NCBI GenBank assembly: GCA_002007465.1
Contig: LNAC01000038.1
Span: forward strand, 4,769,286 to 4,833,285
Source: Ailurus styani
Lineage: Eukaryota; Chordata; Mammalia; Carnivora; Ailuridae
Direction: 5' to 3'
DNA: 64,000 bases
In this document: in pieces, positions 24,748 to 36,823 of the stretch
How positions within the stretch are numbered: the stretch's first letter is position 1
How the letters are laid out: every line of letters begins with the position of its first letter
Position numbers and translations under genes: made by a program
Notes under the pieces: model-generated
Databases searched by the model: none
The model's input: the letters and a program-made list of their open reading frames with translations, nothing else
What the model was told of the DNA's origin: nothing

Positions 24748-25039
24748 TCCACTGACAACTGCTTAGTTAACTTTTTAACTTCCTTCAAAACCTTTGCTCA
24801 GATAGCACCTTCTCAGTGAGGAAGTATCTGACTACTACCACCTGCTATGTCTCATCCCCCAATACTCCTCACCTTTTGCTTTATCTCTTTTCTGATAGCA
24901 CTTTTCATCTTCTAACGTATCATCAGAGTAATAGATTTATTATGTTTATTTTTACATTCCTGCATTTTCCACTAAAAATGTGAGCTTCATTACATAGTGA
25001 TGTGACCTAGTGAAATAGTAGGTGCGTGCTCCGTACCTA

Positions 25040-25690
25040 TTATGGATTTGGGGATGAAGCAATTCATAAGAAAAGAATAGATGACCTAAAGAAATAATTG
25101 GTAAAACACTTGGAAAACATTTTCACAGAAATGAAATCTCACTTTTAGGAAAATGCAAATTAAACCACTATATTTGGGGGGTTTTAAATAACAAGTTTGT
25201 ATGTCTAAAGTAAAAGGAACTTTCATACACTGCCAGTGGGAGTATGTATTGGTTAAAATTTAGGAAACTAATATGGCATTATTTGGAAAAATTGAAGCCA
25301 GATCCACACTATAAAGATCAGCAATTTTACCACTAAATATGTACTCTAAACTTATTCAATCTACATATGTATCAGGATGCATGTTCGGATGTTCAAAGAA
25401 ACATTGCTAGTAATAGGCAAAGCTAGGGAGAAAGAACAATATCATAGATCCATTATTAATAGTATATCACTAAATCCAAACATATTCATATAAAGATATC
25501 CTCTGCATAACAATATGGGTTAATTTCATAAACCTACATAAGCAAAAGAAGAAAGACACAAAAGAATATATGAACAATGATTACACCCAATTTCAGAAAT
25601 ACTTAAAACTCTATTATTTTGTTTAGGAATGACTACATAGAAGTTCAAACTATAAAGAAAAGCAGGGCATTATTAACACAAAATGAAGCT
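25040..25690 (+). mobile_element. Old L1M ORF2 3' end fragment
   Basis: 'GAAAATGCAAATTAAACCAC', 'CACTGCCAGTGGGAGTATGT', 'AAGATATCCTCTGCATAACA'. Diverged. Confidence 0.65.
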
Positions 25691-25908
25691 TATTGACACC
25701 TTCATAAGGGATAAATGATGTTCTTAATAGACTCATGGAGAGAGCGTCATAAGGTTAGCAATTTTCCATTTCCATTGATTTATATTTATTCATTAAAGTG
25801 TAGATAAGTGTTTTATTCAATCTTCTGTATGGATTACATTGGAAAAATTTAAAAAAAAATAAAAATCAGTTAATAAGAACTTACAGATTAAAAAAACCTA
25901 ACTGTCTT

Positions 25909-26103
25909 GGGCGCCTGGGTGGCTCAGTGGGTTAAAGCCACTGCCTTCGGCTCAGGTCATGATCTCAGGTTCCTGGGATTGAGCCCCGCATCGGGCTCTC
26001 TGCTCGGCGGAGAGCCTGCTTCCTCCTCTCTCTCTGCCTGCCTCTCTGTCTACTTGTGATCTCTCTCTCTCTGTCAAATAAATAAATAAAATCTTAAAAA
26101 AAA
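25909..26103 (+). mobile_element. CAN SINE
   Basis: Near-consensus full-length copy ('GGGCGCCTGGGTGGCTCAGT' ... 'CTACTTGTGATCTCTCTCTC', AAATA tail). Flanks share an imperfect duplication beginning GATTAAAAAAA. Confidence 0.95.
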
Positions 26104-26129
26104 AGATTAAAAAAAACTATCTTGTCAGT

Positions 26130-26935
26130 AGAAAAATTGGTAAAAGATAAACACTCATTTAAATAAATGGAAAATGCTTTAAACACATGAAGAAATACTT
26201 AATCCTTATTTAAAATAAGAAAAATATGTTTTCATGCGTAAGACTGGAAAAATTTAAAAATGATAATTCAGAGACTTGACACAATTGTGAGGAAGTAGTT
26301 ACTTTCATCCATTGTTGTTGGCATGATAAATTGAAACACTCTTGGAGAGCAATTTTGCAATACCTATGAAAGTTTAACATTTCTCAAGACTTTGCTTCAG
26401 CATCTTTTAGTCAAAAGTCAATATGACTTCTAGTCATATTCCTAAAGATATATCTGCAATGTGTGAAATAAGTTCATATTATTACCAAATGATGTTTTAA
26501 AATAACTAAATGCCTGTCAAAGGAAAATGATAAAACAAATTTTGATATATCCACAGGAAAATACTATGCAGCTACTAAAGTTTTTTTTCTAATGAAACAT
26601 ATCTTTATGTACTGAAACTGAGACTTCTCAAGTCATACCTTTAAGTTTAAAAAAAAACACATTATATAAGACTGCATAAAATACATCACCATTTATGGAA
26701 AAACATACACCATACATGTGTGTTTACATAGTTCAATAATGTCTCTTGAAACATATACCCACTGCCAAAAAGCACCTGCTAAATGCAATTGGTTCTTAGG
26801 AAGAGAACTATGGATGTATAAGGATCATGGTGGGAGTCTTAGTTTTAACAGAATACTCTATTTTCCCTTCCAGATTTTATACAAAGTGGATGCATTATCA
26901 ATTCCATCTATAAATTAAATAATAAGCACGTGGCA
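26130..26935 (+). mobile_element. Old L1M 3' fragment
   Basis: 'GTGAGGAAGTAGTTACTTTC', 'GGAGAGCAATTTTGCAATAC', 'ATATCCACAGGAAAATACTA', 'TGCAGCTACTAAAG'. An L1ME-like 3' region. Confidence 0.65.
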
Positions 26936-26977
26936 AAATAAGTTTGACATCTCTATGAAATGGTAGAAATATCCCTG

Positions 26978-27184
26978 GGGCACCTGGGTGGCTCAGTTGG
27001 TTAGGCATCCACGTTTGGCTCAGGTCCTGATACCAGGGTCCTGGGATCCAGCCCCACGTTGGGCTCCCTGCTCAGTGTGGGGGGGGGAGGTCTGCTTCTC
27101 CCTCTCCCTTTGCCCCTCCACCTGCTCATGTTCTCTCTCTCTCAAATAAATAAAATCTTAAAAAGAAAGAAAGGAAGAAAAAGG
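26978..27184 (+). mobile_element. CAN SINE
   Basis: 'GGGCACCTGGGTGGCTCAGT' with an eight-plus G run in the body and a GAAA-type tail. TSD AATATCCCTG at 26968-26977 and 27185-27194. Confidence 0.94.
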
Positions 27185-27339
27185 AATATCCCTGTGACCT
27201 ACACAATTTTCGTTTTCTGTTGATTCATTCAGAAAAGTCAGCTAACATACTCATCATTGTATTGCCTAAATAAGAATTTTTTTTTTTTGGTGAGGTAACA
27301 CACATAACATTAATAGCAATAAGAATGGAGTAATGCAGT

Positions 27340-27520
27340 GTAATAAGGGTTAGCATATACTCTGGAGTCATACTTTCTGGGTTAGAACTCCAACTCTACA
27401 AGTTATTTGATTGATGCCCTCAGGCAACTTATTTAGACCATAAGGACATATTTTTCTTACTTCTAAATGAGAGATAATAAAAAACTACCTGATCCAATTA
27501 CTAGAATATTAAGTAATCAT
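27340..27520 (+). mobile_element. MIR SINE
   Basis: 'GGGTTAGCATATACTCTGGA', 'GGGTTAGAACTCCAACTCTA', 'TGCCCTCAGGCAACTTATTT' and 'AATGAGAGATAATAAAAAAC' follow MIR consensus order. Confidence 0.75.
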
Positions 27521-27782
27521 AAATAAAACAAATTTTATAATTATCATTATCAGGATATTTCAGATTATTATAAATTATATCACAAAGCAATATGTAATCA
27601 TATTTGCACCGTTTTTTTGGTTCCAGAAGTGTATTAAATATTAGTGGCAAGAAAGGTGTTATTTTTTTTAATTGTTTTATTTCTGTTGGTTATTTAAGAG
27701 AGAATACTCCTTTTGTTTGATGATTATGATTATGTGTGATGCTGTCAGTTTAACAGATATTTTCAATTACAGTATTTTTTAA

Positions 27783-27952
27783 TTTTTAAGATTTATTTAT
27801 TTGAGAGAGAGAGAGCACAGAGGGAGAGGGAGAGGGAGGAGCAGACTCCCCACTGAGCAGGGAGCCTGATGTGGGGCTTGATCCCAGGACTCTGGAATCA
27901 TGAGCCAAGCTGAAGGCAGATGTTTAACCTACTGAGCCACCCAGGTGCCCCT
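27783..27952 (-). mobile_element. CAN SINE, older subfamily
   Basis: Reverse reading gives 'AGGGGCACCTGGGTGGCTCA' and a terminal 'CTCAAATAAATAAATCTTAA'-type tail with a GAGA-rich run. Confidence 0.92.
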
Positions 27953-27999
27953 TCAATCCTAATTTTTAATAAGGAAAGTGAGCATGTCTGGTGTGCACA

Positions 28000-28510
28000 C
28001 TCACATCTTCTTGTTCTGTCCACATCATAATATCCTATCTCTAGCTCTTCATCATTTCAAAATATCTCTCTCTCTTCACTTATTTTGTCTTATTGACAAT
28101 ATGCCTATGAGAAACCAGTGCCTTATTCTTTCTAAACCAAAGCTGTCTATATGACTGCCATTCATCTCAGATTATTAGAGTAACTCTCTCCTTGGTCCAC
28201 ACTGTTTTTTAAGTTGCTACACTTGTCTTTTGGTTGAGTTTGCTTTACACAAGATTATTAACCTGCTCCTTGGAGCTTTTTCTCTCCTTTGGCCTCTGTA
28301 ACAATCCTAGTCTTGCCCCCTCCCCCATCACCCAGCTTCTCCTTCTCTGCCTCCACCTCTATGTCACTTTATTTTGTATCAAAAGTCATGTCCTTGAACT
28401 TTATCTCTTTATTGTTTCCCTTCAATTCGACCATCAAGGATGCAGAGGCTCAATCCGTTCACGACTCAGACTCACAACTCTATCCTTCTGCTCTGCTAGA
28501 CTCAGAATAG
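28000..28510 (+). mobile_element. Possible L2-like CT-rich fragment
   Basis: 'CTCTCCTTTGGCCTCTGTAA' and 'CTTCTCTGCCTCCACCTCTA' resemble the pyrimidine-rich L2 body. Weak match. Two overlapping frames here are not credible genes. Confidence 0.3.
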
Positions 28511-28999
28511 TCAAACACATACGTACAAACTAAATTTGGTGCTAGATTTGATACAGGTTTGTGACAAAATTGGTATCAAGGAAAATTGAAATACTCAGTG
28601 GTCTCAGAGCTTTTGGGGGGTACTTGGAAGACACAACACTGAACTGAGAAGTTCACTGATGGAATTTAAGCTAAGCAGCAGCCAAAATAGGAAATGTTCC
28701 TTTAGAAAAATGTCTATAATAGTACATGTTCTTACTTGGTAGAATTTCCTACTTGGTAAAATAATTTTAGTACTGGGCTGAGAGTTAACGTCTTAGTTTA
28801 AAATTCTAAATTTAATAGCTTTATATAATCTATAGACACATAAAGTATGGTTTAAAATGTGAAGTTAAAGAATTTTACCTAAAGAGGGAATCTGAAATTG
28901 ACATAAAATACCCTTTGACTATTGTAGATTGGGGTTCTAAAGAGAGAACCAAAGGTGTGTATATCATATCCCAGCAAAATTACTCCTCCTTTTTTTTTT

Positions 29000-29207
29000 C
29001 TTTTTTTAAAGATTTATTTATTTCAAAGCTAAAGAGAGAGAGAAAGAGAGAGCATGCACACGTTGGGGGGGGCAGAGGAAAAGGGAGAGACGCAGACCAC
29101 TGCTGAGCCAGAGTCCCACACACGCATGTGGCTTGACCTAGGACCCCAAGCTCATAACCTGAGCCGAAATCCCAAGTTTGATGCTTAACTAACCACCCAG
29201 GGCCCCC
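29000..29207 (-). mobile_element. Diverged CAN SINE
   Basis: Reverse reading ends 'GGCCCTGGGTGGTTAGTTAA'; the other end has AAAGATTTATTTATTTCAAA and a GAGA tract. Confidence 0.85.
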
Positions 29208-30468
29208 TGTTCCCTTTTCTAAATTTAGTCCATCTACATGGAAACTTAAATGTTCATACTGTTCTTTATATTAGCTTTTAGTTACAATTATGAGAAGCCA
29301 TGGAACAGTTACCCAATTAATATCACAATAATAATGACAATCGTAGTAATAATGATAATAAAATAAAATATTAAGGTTAAATAATATTCTTTAATAAAAT
29401 GAATGTAAAAATGTAACTAGAGTATGTGAAAATTTAAGAATTCACTTCAGAAAATTTATTAAAGTGCCCCTTCCTTTTCATGCTTTAATAAGAAGTGACT
29501 GAAATTTTGAATACATGAACTTTTACCCAAGTATGAGACATTGATGAGCAAATGATAATATACCACCCCACATTTTCATTTTCTTTACTGAAAAGAACAT
29601 TATTCTTCAGTACAATAGGGACGAAATTTAATTGAATATATAATTACGTATTGTCTCCAAGAAAGAAAATGAGAGGGCTTTGGTAGAAATTCATAAAACC
29701 ATAATAATAGCTTCCCATGGTTCATGACCATTACACATGCACCTGTTACTGAAATTACATTGAGATACTTTCTGCCGAGCAAATTTATGTGAGATTTAAT
29801 ATATCTTTTCATCTATAGAGATTTCTCTCGAGTTTTTGCTAAAAGCAATCGACTCAGTTTTCACATAATCTTCATTATAACATAATTCTGTGTCTTAAAA
29901 GTTTGTATTTGAAAAACGATGTGTCCCAATTATAATTTAAATTTTTATTTGAATTTGACTATTTTTATATAATAGGTAAAGTTATTCAAAATTTATTGGG
30001 CACTGAAAAATTTTGAGTCATTCTGTATCATCAGTCCATTATTATTTTGAATAATATCTACTTGTATCTACTTGTATTACTAGTCTTCGTGAATTCATTG
30101 GCCTCACATCACAGAAAAAAAAATGTAGAAAATAAATCCATAATTATATTTTATCTAAAATATATTCCAATAAAAGTAAGTTCAAGGGATATAACATAGG
30201 GAGGTAGATTTTAAGAGATGCTATATGACTACCTGAAGAAACACAAAAAGAGAAGCAGCAGCTTCTGTGCGGAGGGACTAATAAAATGGTGAACGTGAGA
30301 CAGGAAGATACGAAAGGAAAGCTGTGGTGGGAAAGAAGAGATCACAACAGTCACAGCGTCTCTGGATTAGTACCTCAAGGGGGAAGAAAAGGAGAATGGG
30401 AGGGTAGACTTCCCACAAATCCCTCGAGGACAGTATGGGCAGTGGAGTGTGGTAAATGTGTTTAGGTG

Positions 30469-30470
<2 letters not shown>
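29208..30470. other. Unassigned AT-rich stretch
   Basis: Contains a loose (AAT)n patch at about 29325-29370. No gene or named repeat. Confidence 0.5.

Positions 30471-30512
<42 letters not shown>
30471..30512. repeat. (GT)n microsatellite
   Basis: About 21 uninterrupted GT units. Confidence 0.97.
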
Positions 30513-30513
<1 letters not shown>

Positions 30514-31106
30514 GTTTCACGAAGGTTGTAAAATGAAGTCATGATCCGTATACGTGAAAAATCTTGATATTTGGTAACATGTCATGTAAATAACTTTATG
30601 GAAGAGTGCAGTAAACATGTGTTATCACTACTATCAGTAAGAACTTAAAATTAAAAGGATGATTGTGATTATTTACATATGAGTATCCCATACCTAATTC
30701 TATTTACCTTGTTTATTTTTTTAATAGTCAACATTTGACTTTTGACATTTTGCTACTTTTGCTATATTTTGAAACTGCTAAAAGGGAGCCTTTTTCCTAT
30801 GATTTTAAATGGGAAAAAAAAATAGAATGCTCAGACGTTACACCTAAACTCAAAACCAATTTCCTACGAAGTAACCAAAGTATAGTAAGTATAATAAGAA
30901 TAACATGCTATAATGTTCATATGTAAAATACTTAAACACCTGTATTACCAGATCATCTAAAGGTTAGTTAATATGAACGAACATGGCTTCTCCATGTTTT
31001 TATAAATCTTGAATATACATTCTTTTTGGCAGCCTTTTTCATCTCTAAACCATCTATGTGTGGTTTTGAAGTTTTATCTTCAATGCAAGCGTATCTGGAA
31101 AGCAAC
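30513..31106. other. Unassigned AT-rich stretch
   Basis: Nothing recognised. Confidence 0.5.
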
Positions 31107-31118
31107 CCAATACCTTCC

Positions 31119-31336
31119 GTTGTTTTTTTTTTTAAGATTTTATTTATTTATTTGACAGAGAGAGAGAGAGAGAGAGAGAGAGATCACAAGTAGGCAGAGA
31201 GGCAAGCAGACAGAGGAGGAAGCAGGCTCCCTGCTGAGCAGAGAGCCCAACGCGGGGCTCAATCCCAGAACCCTGAGATCATGACCTGAGCTGAAGGCAG
31301 AGGCCTAACACACTGAGCCACCCAGGCGCCCCATAT
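31119..31336 (-). mobile_element. CAN SINE
   Basis: Full-length in reverse, with an (AG)n expansion near 31158-31182. TSD CCAATACCTTCC at 31107-31118 and 31337-31348, perfect. Confidence 0.95.
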
Positions 31337-31598
31337 CCAATACCTTCCTAAATATTGTTTTGTTAATATATTATACTGAGCTTTGAGAATGTAAGCATAT
31401 TTTCCCTATATAACTGCTGGCTGAAATATCATTGCATTGAAAGATATAAATACTGTATGTATTTTCAGAATTAGAAACCAAGAGGTAGTCTCCCTGGAAA
31501 ACATCATCAATGTTCAGCAGGGCATGTCTCCATTTAAAAATGCTTTTATTACTTCTTGCTTAAGGATTAGTGTAAAAAGGTCTTGAAACTCTAATGCA

Positions 31599-31789
31599 GG
31601 GCGCCTGGGTGGCTCAGTGGGTTAAAGCCTCTGCTTTCAGCTCAGGTCATGATCTCAGGGTCCTGGGATCGAGGCCCGCATCGGGCNNCCCCCTCTCTCT
31701 CTCTCTCTCTGCCTGCCTCTCTGCCTCTTCGTGATCTCTCTCCCTCTGTGAAATAAATAAATAAAATCTTTAAAAAAAAAAAAAAGAAA
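31599..31789 (+). mobile_element. CAN SINE containing two undetermined bases
   Basis: Near-consensus. TSD GAAACTCTAATGCA / GAAACTGTAATGCA at 31585-31598 and 31790-31803. NN lies at 31687-31688, where about 30 bases of the usual body are missing compared with sister copies. Confidence 0.95.
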
Positions 31790-32869
31790 GAAACTGTAAT
31801 GCATATTTGCTTTATTTTGTGGTCTTTATGTATCAGAGAAATAATGTCTCTATTCATCCAAAAATCCACATGTCCCCTCATCAGGAAGGTTTATAACCAC
31901 CTCATCTAAAGGAGTCTCTGCCAATGTCTATCAAATCATCCTGATTTATTTTCTTCCAGATCTTTTTCTGTTTAAAATTACCTACTATTTGTTTTAGCCT
32001 CATTATTTAAGTGGCTGCAATTAATAAGGTCCAAATAGAAAAGAACTCTATACTAACACTCCACCAGCCCCCATCCCACCACTAAAATCAGGTCTATACA
32101 TATTGAGCAGCTAAACAGTTTCCTGTTGTTGTTTTTGTTGTTTGTTAATGTAAGGTTTTTTTGTTCATGTTTAGATTTTTTAAAAAAAGTCACCTGGAAT
32201 TTTTAGTTTCAAGAACAGTACCATTAGAGTTATTAGAATATCTAACTCTCTGAAGAGAACAGTCAAGCCATTAAAATGTTTGCAATTCTCTGAACCCTTA
32301 TGTAGCATTAAGTTCCTCCACATACTCGATTCAGATCAGTTCACCCCAGGAAGACTGCAGTGGAAGGTTTGGGCAGCTTCTTGTCTCTATCCTAGTTCCA
32401 GCTACTCTACCTCCATTGTAACCAGGTTTGACTTCACTATAACCACATGGCAAAAGGAACATGGTCTAATATGGTGGGCGCCGTTGGCATTTCTGGTATT
32501 CTGTTAACTGTTGGGTTATTCTGTCATGGATCACGTTTTTTCAGTTTTTGGAAGATCTCTCTTCTAGAAATTTCCAGTGAGCAATTTTTATGAGGCATTG
32601 TATGTCAAAACTTCCAAAAGAAATAAACAGATAAATAAAAAATAAAAGAATATACCTCAACTCTCCAATCTCAACTTTTAATAACATTGATTTACGTCAT
32701 GTAAATCCCAACACTGTTTTATTTCCACTTTACTTACAAGTACTGCAAAGATAGAACATGGGGATATTTGGCACTTATTTTTCTGTTCTTGGCTTTTAAG
32801 TTGTTTGCTCTATCAGAGATTAAAAGAGCCCATAACTTGCTGTTAGGTTTATTTATTATTTTCTCCTTC

Positions 32870-32975
32870 TGTTAAAGGCAGATACTTGGTGAGCAGAGAA
32901 ATTATATTTTTGCCACCATATGCTTAATAACAGAGTAGTAGTACACCTTTTACATATTTGTTGAAAGAATGAATG
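32870..32975 (+). mobile_element. L2 3' end fragment
   Basis: 'TACATATTTGTTGAAAGAAT' and 'GAATGCA' after a diverged body. Typical L2 terminal motif. Confidence 0.4.
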
Positions 32976-33729
32976 CATACTTCATTCCTCGTAGGTTTGT
33001 GGAGCCCACAAGTCTACAGAGAAGGATGATCAAGAGGCTGGAGCCAAAGGTATGCCTAAGGATTAGTTAGGACACAAAGGAGAGGAGACCTTGAAAGAAA
33101 TCTAAGTTTCAGAAAGTGAATACTCATGGCAACTCTGGAAGGAAGAAATAAAATTATAACTGAGAGCAGGTCCAGAAGCAGGAACCCAGCAAGAACTAAA
33201 ATAAAAATTGAGCTGTTTAGGAAAACGTAAACGACTGGCAAACTAGGACAGGGTTTCTCTGTCTTGGCACTATTTATGCTTAGAACTAGAAAATTCTATG
33301 GAGGTCTGTCGTGTGCATTGCAGGTTTTTTTTTTTTTTTAGCAATATCCTTGGATTCTGCCAACTAGATGCCAGTAGCACCCTCCTCACCTGCCACCACC
33401 TCGGTCGTTTTCATTATATCAAGAAATGTAGGCAGTTACCCTAATTATTTTTAAAGTATTATTATGTTTTCACTTCCTGGAGTGAATTGTCTTACTATGC
33501 TGACTCAGAATCAGGTTTATTGTTACCCAAGTACATTATTAAATATTTGGTGGTTGGGGATTTTTCTCAGTATCTGGTTTTGATTAAAAATCTAATTTTA
33601 ACATGTTCTTCTCCACTTGAGAATAATTATATAAAATGCAGACAAAATTTTTGCAGTAAGTAAAATTAGTATTTCTCTTAGAACTGTATATGTCTGTTCC
33701 AGCTTAAAGTAAATTTGAGAATATCTAGT

Positions 33730-33850
33730 TTAATATCATTATTTATCTTATTTGAATATTTGGAACCTAGAGATTCAAAATTATTTATCCAGGGCAACTG
33801 AATCAGACAGTAAGAAGCTGTGATTAAAAGTCTGTGCTTAAACTAATAAA
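33730..33850 (-). mobile_element. Possible MIR fragment
   Basis: 'GAACCTAGAGATTCAAAATT', 'ATCCAGGGCAACTGAATCAG' and 'CAGTAAGAAGCTGTGATT' follow the reverse MIR order. Confidence 0.4.
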
Positions 33851-34375
33851 AATAGTTTATAATCACAATGTTTTTCAAATCTTAAATTGGAAAACTATAA
33901 TACAACTATAGAAGGTTGCAATTTGAAAGCAATGTAGTACAGAAGTAGATTACTTGAAGTTAAAGTTTTAAACCCCTTGCTATGGAAAGTAAAGTCAATT
34001 TTGTGATTATCTCACTGAAAAGAAAAAAATAAAAAGAACTTACAACGAATATATTTTGGTTTAGAATGCATTTGACTGAATGATGTAGAAGAAAACTTTG
34101 ATCATTGAGAGCTGAGCAAAGAAATGCTTTGAGTTCATCTTTGGTTGGCTTGGTTTCTTAATCACTCTGAGACAAACAGTGGTAGAAACAAGGTTACATC
34201 CTAGCTCCTCTGACTGTTGGTTTTATGTTTTTCCTAAGCTTCCCTTGGCTTTTACCCAGTGAGAAGCAATTGGTTTTTCCCCCTGTTTTAACCCCTTAGT
34301 AGTAATGGGCTTTTATATGAGAAATTATATGCCATCAATTCTTTATTCAATTTGGTTGGCAAATTGTGTAGTATT

Positions 34376-34575
34376 TAATTTTTTTAAAGGTTACTTATTT
34401 ATTTGACACAGAGAGAGAGTGTGTGTGCACAAGCAGGGGGCATAGGAGAGGGAGAAGAAGACTCCCTGCTGAGCAGTGATCCTGATGTGGGACTTGATCC
34501 CAGGACCTTGGGATCATGATCTGAGCCTAAGCCAAAGGCAGGTGCTTAACTGACTGAGCCACCCAGGCGCCCCAC
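34376..34575 (-). mobile_element. CAN SINE
   Basis: Reverse copy. Flanks ATTGTGTAGTATT / ATTGTTTAGCATT (34363-34375 and 34576-34588) form an aged TSD with two mismatches. Confidence 0.93.
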
Positions 34576-34588
34576 ATTGTTTAGCATT

Positions 34589-36500
34589 GAAAAAAATGTT
34601 CTCCCTTTCCACACATGTGCTTTCAGTCTTGTCTTCACTCCATCAGTATAATTCTTTCCTCTCTTCTTATTCTGAGTTCCCCAAATATTTCCCACTACAG
34701 TGGGGTATCTATCATCTTCCCATATGTCAAGTAATTAGAACATGTATTACTACTACATCTAAACTAACCTAGACATGTTGAATCACTTAGCATTAGTATT
34801 ACATTACTACTCTAAAGGTAGTAAAAACTAGAAGTGAAATTTCTGAAAGGATGAATATATAATAAATTTACTGTAAGTACTATTAGAATATTTAGGGGAT
34901 TTGAATTTTTATATTCATTTTAATGTATGTTTATTAAAATATTGCACATTGCCTTTTTGACATATACAGATCTGTATGTTTACATCTAAATAAGGTTTTT
35001 AATTTGCTCTTATTAAGCAGAGTAAGGAAGAATAAGACTTGGGTTGTATATCAAGATGCATATATCTCAAGTATTTACCAGCTTTAATTGCCCATAGGGA
35101 TTTAAATTCTAGACCAGTTTTCCCCAACAAAGAGCCAAGTAGTACCAGATGATTCTGGGAATTCAATTCAGTGCAACTCAGATCAATTCAACCAACTAAA
35201 TATTAAGCTCTATTCAAAGAGCTAGAGACAAAGTGAGGTATGAAGTAAAAGGCTTTGATCTCAAAGTGTTGACATTCTCTGGGAGAGAACAAATGAAAGG
35301 ATATTAGAAGTCACTTGACTATCATGGGAGAGTATATAATGTAACGGTAATTTATCAACACTTATTAAATCCTCATGAAAATGCACTAGATAATGGAAAA
35401 CACATGCAAATAGGCCAAATAAGTGCTATGTTCAGGAAGAACCAAAGGAAACTATTTTATAGTTTCTTTGGTCTAGATTTCTGTTATTACATTCTCACAT
35501 GATTGCTTTCATAAACTAATAGTTACCTATCAGAGCAACCATAAAATGTACCTTAACCCTCTGATCTTAGGCATCCCGTCAGATGTGACCTGTGATGTCT
35601 GGCTAAGATGTGCTTTCTCATTAGATTCCTCACATTGCTGGTGCTTTTCCTTCTCCTTCCAGTCAACATAACATTTAACCTTTAATGTTATCTTTGTCAT
35701 ATTGCCAGACACTTAAAAAGGACTGAAATAATTGGAACATGAAGAAAACATATCCACGTGTTTTAAAATCAATGAAAAAATATCTTCGAAATTGTTTTTA
35801 AAAATAGTTTAAAAGTAGTTTTTCTTAGAGGATAAAAACTTTCAGCACAATTTTAATTATTTGAACAAAGCTATTAAAGTTTAGGTTAATACGAAGTTTT
35901 CCATCATGGTAATATATCATAATTTTACAGTGCTAATAAATGATGTGTGCTTGTATTTGGTTTTATTTTCCTAGTGTATCTCTCTGTTTTCTTTTATATA
36001 TTTTCATATGGTCCATAAAAGTAACCATGACTATGAACATGAATTCTTTCTTAAGACATTATCCAACTCCTCATACATTCACAAAGTGCCAAAAAAGAAA
36101 GATGAAAATGAATACAACATAGTATATAGAAGCATTCATTGTTACTTTTCATTCCACTCCCAACCACAACTAATTTTCCTCACTAATTTTTATAATTGAA
36201 TAAGATGAAAACTTGTCTCTGTGCACATATCACAATAAGTAAGTTACTTCTACCTGCTTGTCTTCTATTTATTTTTCCTTTATATAAATGTGCCCATAGT
36301 GACACTTAAGAAAAATAAATAACATTCATATCTGGAATAAGGTTTTTTATAAAAAAGCTATTTTGGGGGTCCTTAGGTCATACTTTTAATGACGTGTGCT
36401 TTTTCATTCTGTAGAATATTAAACTTCTAAATGTCTTTTATTCCTTACTGAAATCAAGAGCAGTGTGAAATATAGTCACTTTAAATGGCTATATTGACAT
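34589..36500. other. CDH10 intron just downstream of the coding exon, unassigned
   Basis: AT-rich. A weak reverse L2-like patch lies at 35190-35300. No SINE lies within 2.2 kb of the donor on this side. Confidence 0.5.
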
Positions 36501-36554
36501 ATAGTTTTCTCACTATCATTGATTTCTATAGTTTTCTCAATATCATTGATTTCT
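36501..36554. repeat. 27-bp tandem duplication, one mismatch
   Basis: ATAGTTTTCTCACTATCATT... is repeated as ATAGTTTTCTCAATATCATT... at 36501-36527 and 36528-36554. It lies about 270 bp into the intron after the CDH10 exon. Confidence 0.95.
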
Positions 36555-36817
36555 AACTACAAATTCTAAAAGTACAATTTTTAGTACTTCATAATCCATA
36601 AGGAAATGGACAGAATTAATCCTAGCAAATGAATTTCTACCTTTATCATGCTGTATTTATGCATTCCAAAGTTTTTCAAATTATAATTTGTATTCCATAA
36701 ATAATAATTGTTTTAGGGATAGAGAATCAAATTTATGAGAATGATGATCTTAAAAACGTTCAAATTTTCCTAAGGCATAATAAAGGAAGGATTTAAATAT
36801 TTGCCATTTCAATGTAG

Positions 36818-36823
36818 ACTTAC
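36818..36823 (-). other. CDH10: Splice donor of CDH10 first coding exon
   Basis: Read on the minus strand the exon ends ...GGC AAG and continues GTAAGT, a perfect consensus 5' splice site. Read-through would add only four residues before a TGA. The position matches the conserved phase-0 intron after the VGK motif of type II cadherins. Confidence 0.93.

Larger units (their letters stand above)
23150..25035 (+). mobile_element. L2 LINE, ORF2 3' part to 3' end, interrupted
   Basis: 'CAGCAGCTTTTGACATAGTT' is the L2 RT region. It is followed by 'GGAGTCCCATGCTTTTAAAT', 'ACATACTGATGACTCCTAAG' and 'CATCTTTCCAGTTGCTTGGG'. After the LTR come 'CTCCTTGCTCTTCCTTGAAT'-like sequence, 'ACCTTCTCAGTGAGGAAGTA' and the 3' end near 25030. 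Frames are dead. Confidence 0.75.
31804..34362. other. Mostly unassigned, AT-rich
   Basis: Only faint repeat traces inside (see the L2 and MIR entries). No gene recognised. Confidence 0.5.

Noticed and set aside
27783..27952. tRNA gene signal from A and B box-like sequence in SINEs
   Set aside because: These are tRNA-derived SINE heads without a complete tRNA fold.
1..36800. Next CDH10 exon (EC1, LHSDQDKGDG region) on the minus strand
   Set aside because: I looked for its DINDNEP and GDIHATRR coding pattern in reverse and did not see it. The intron is known to be long.
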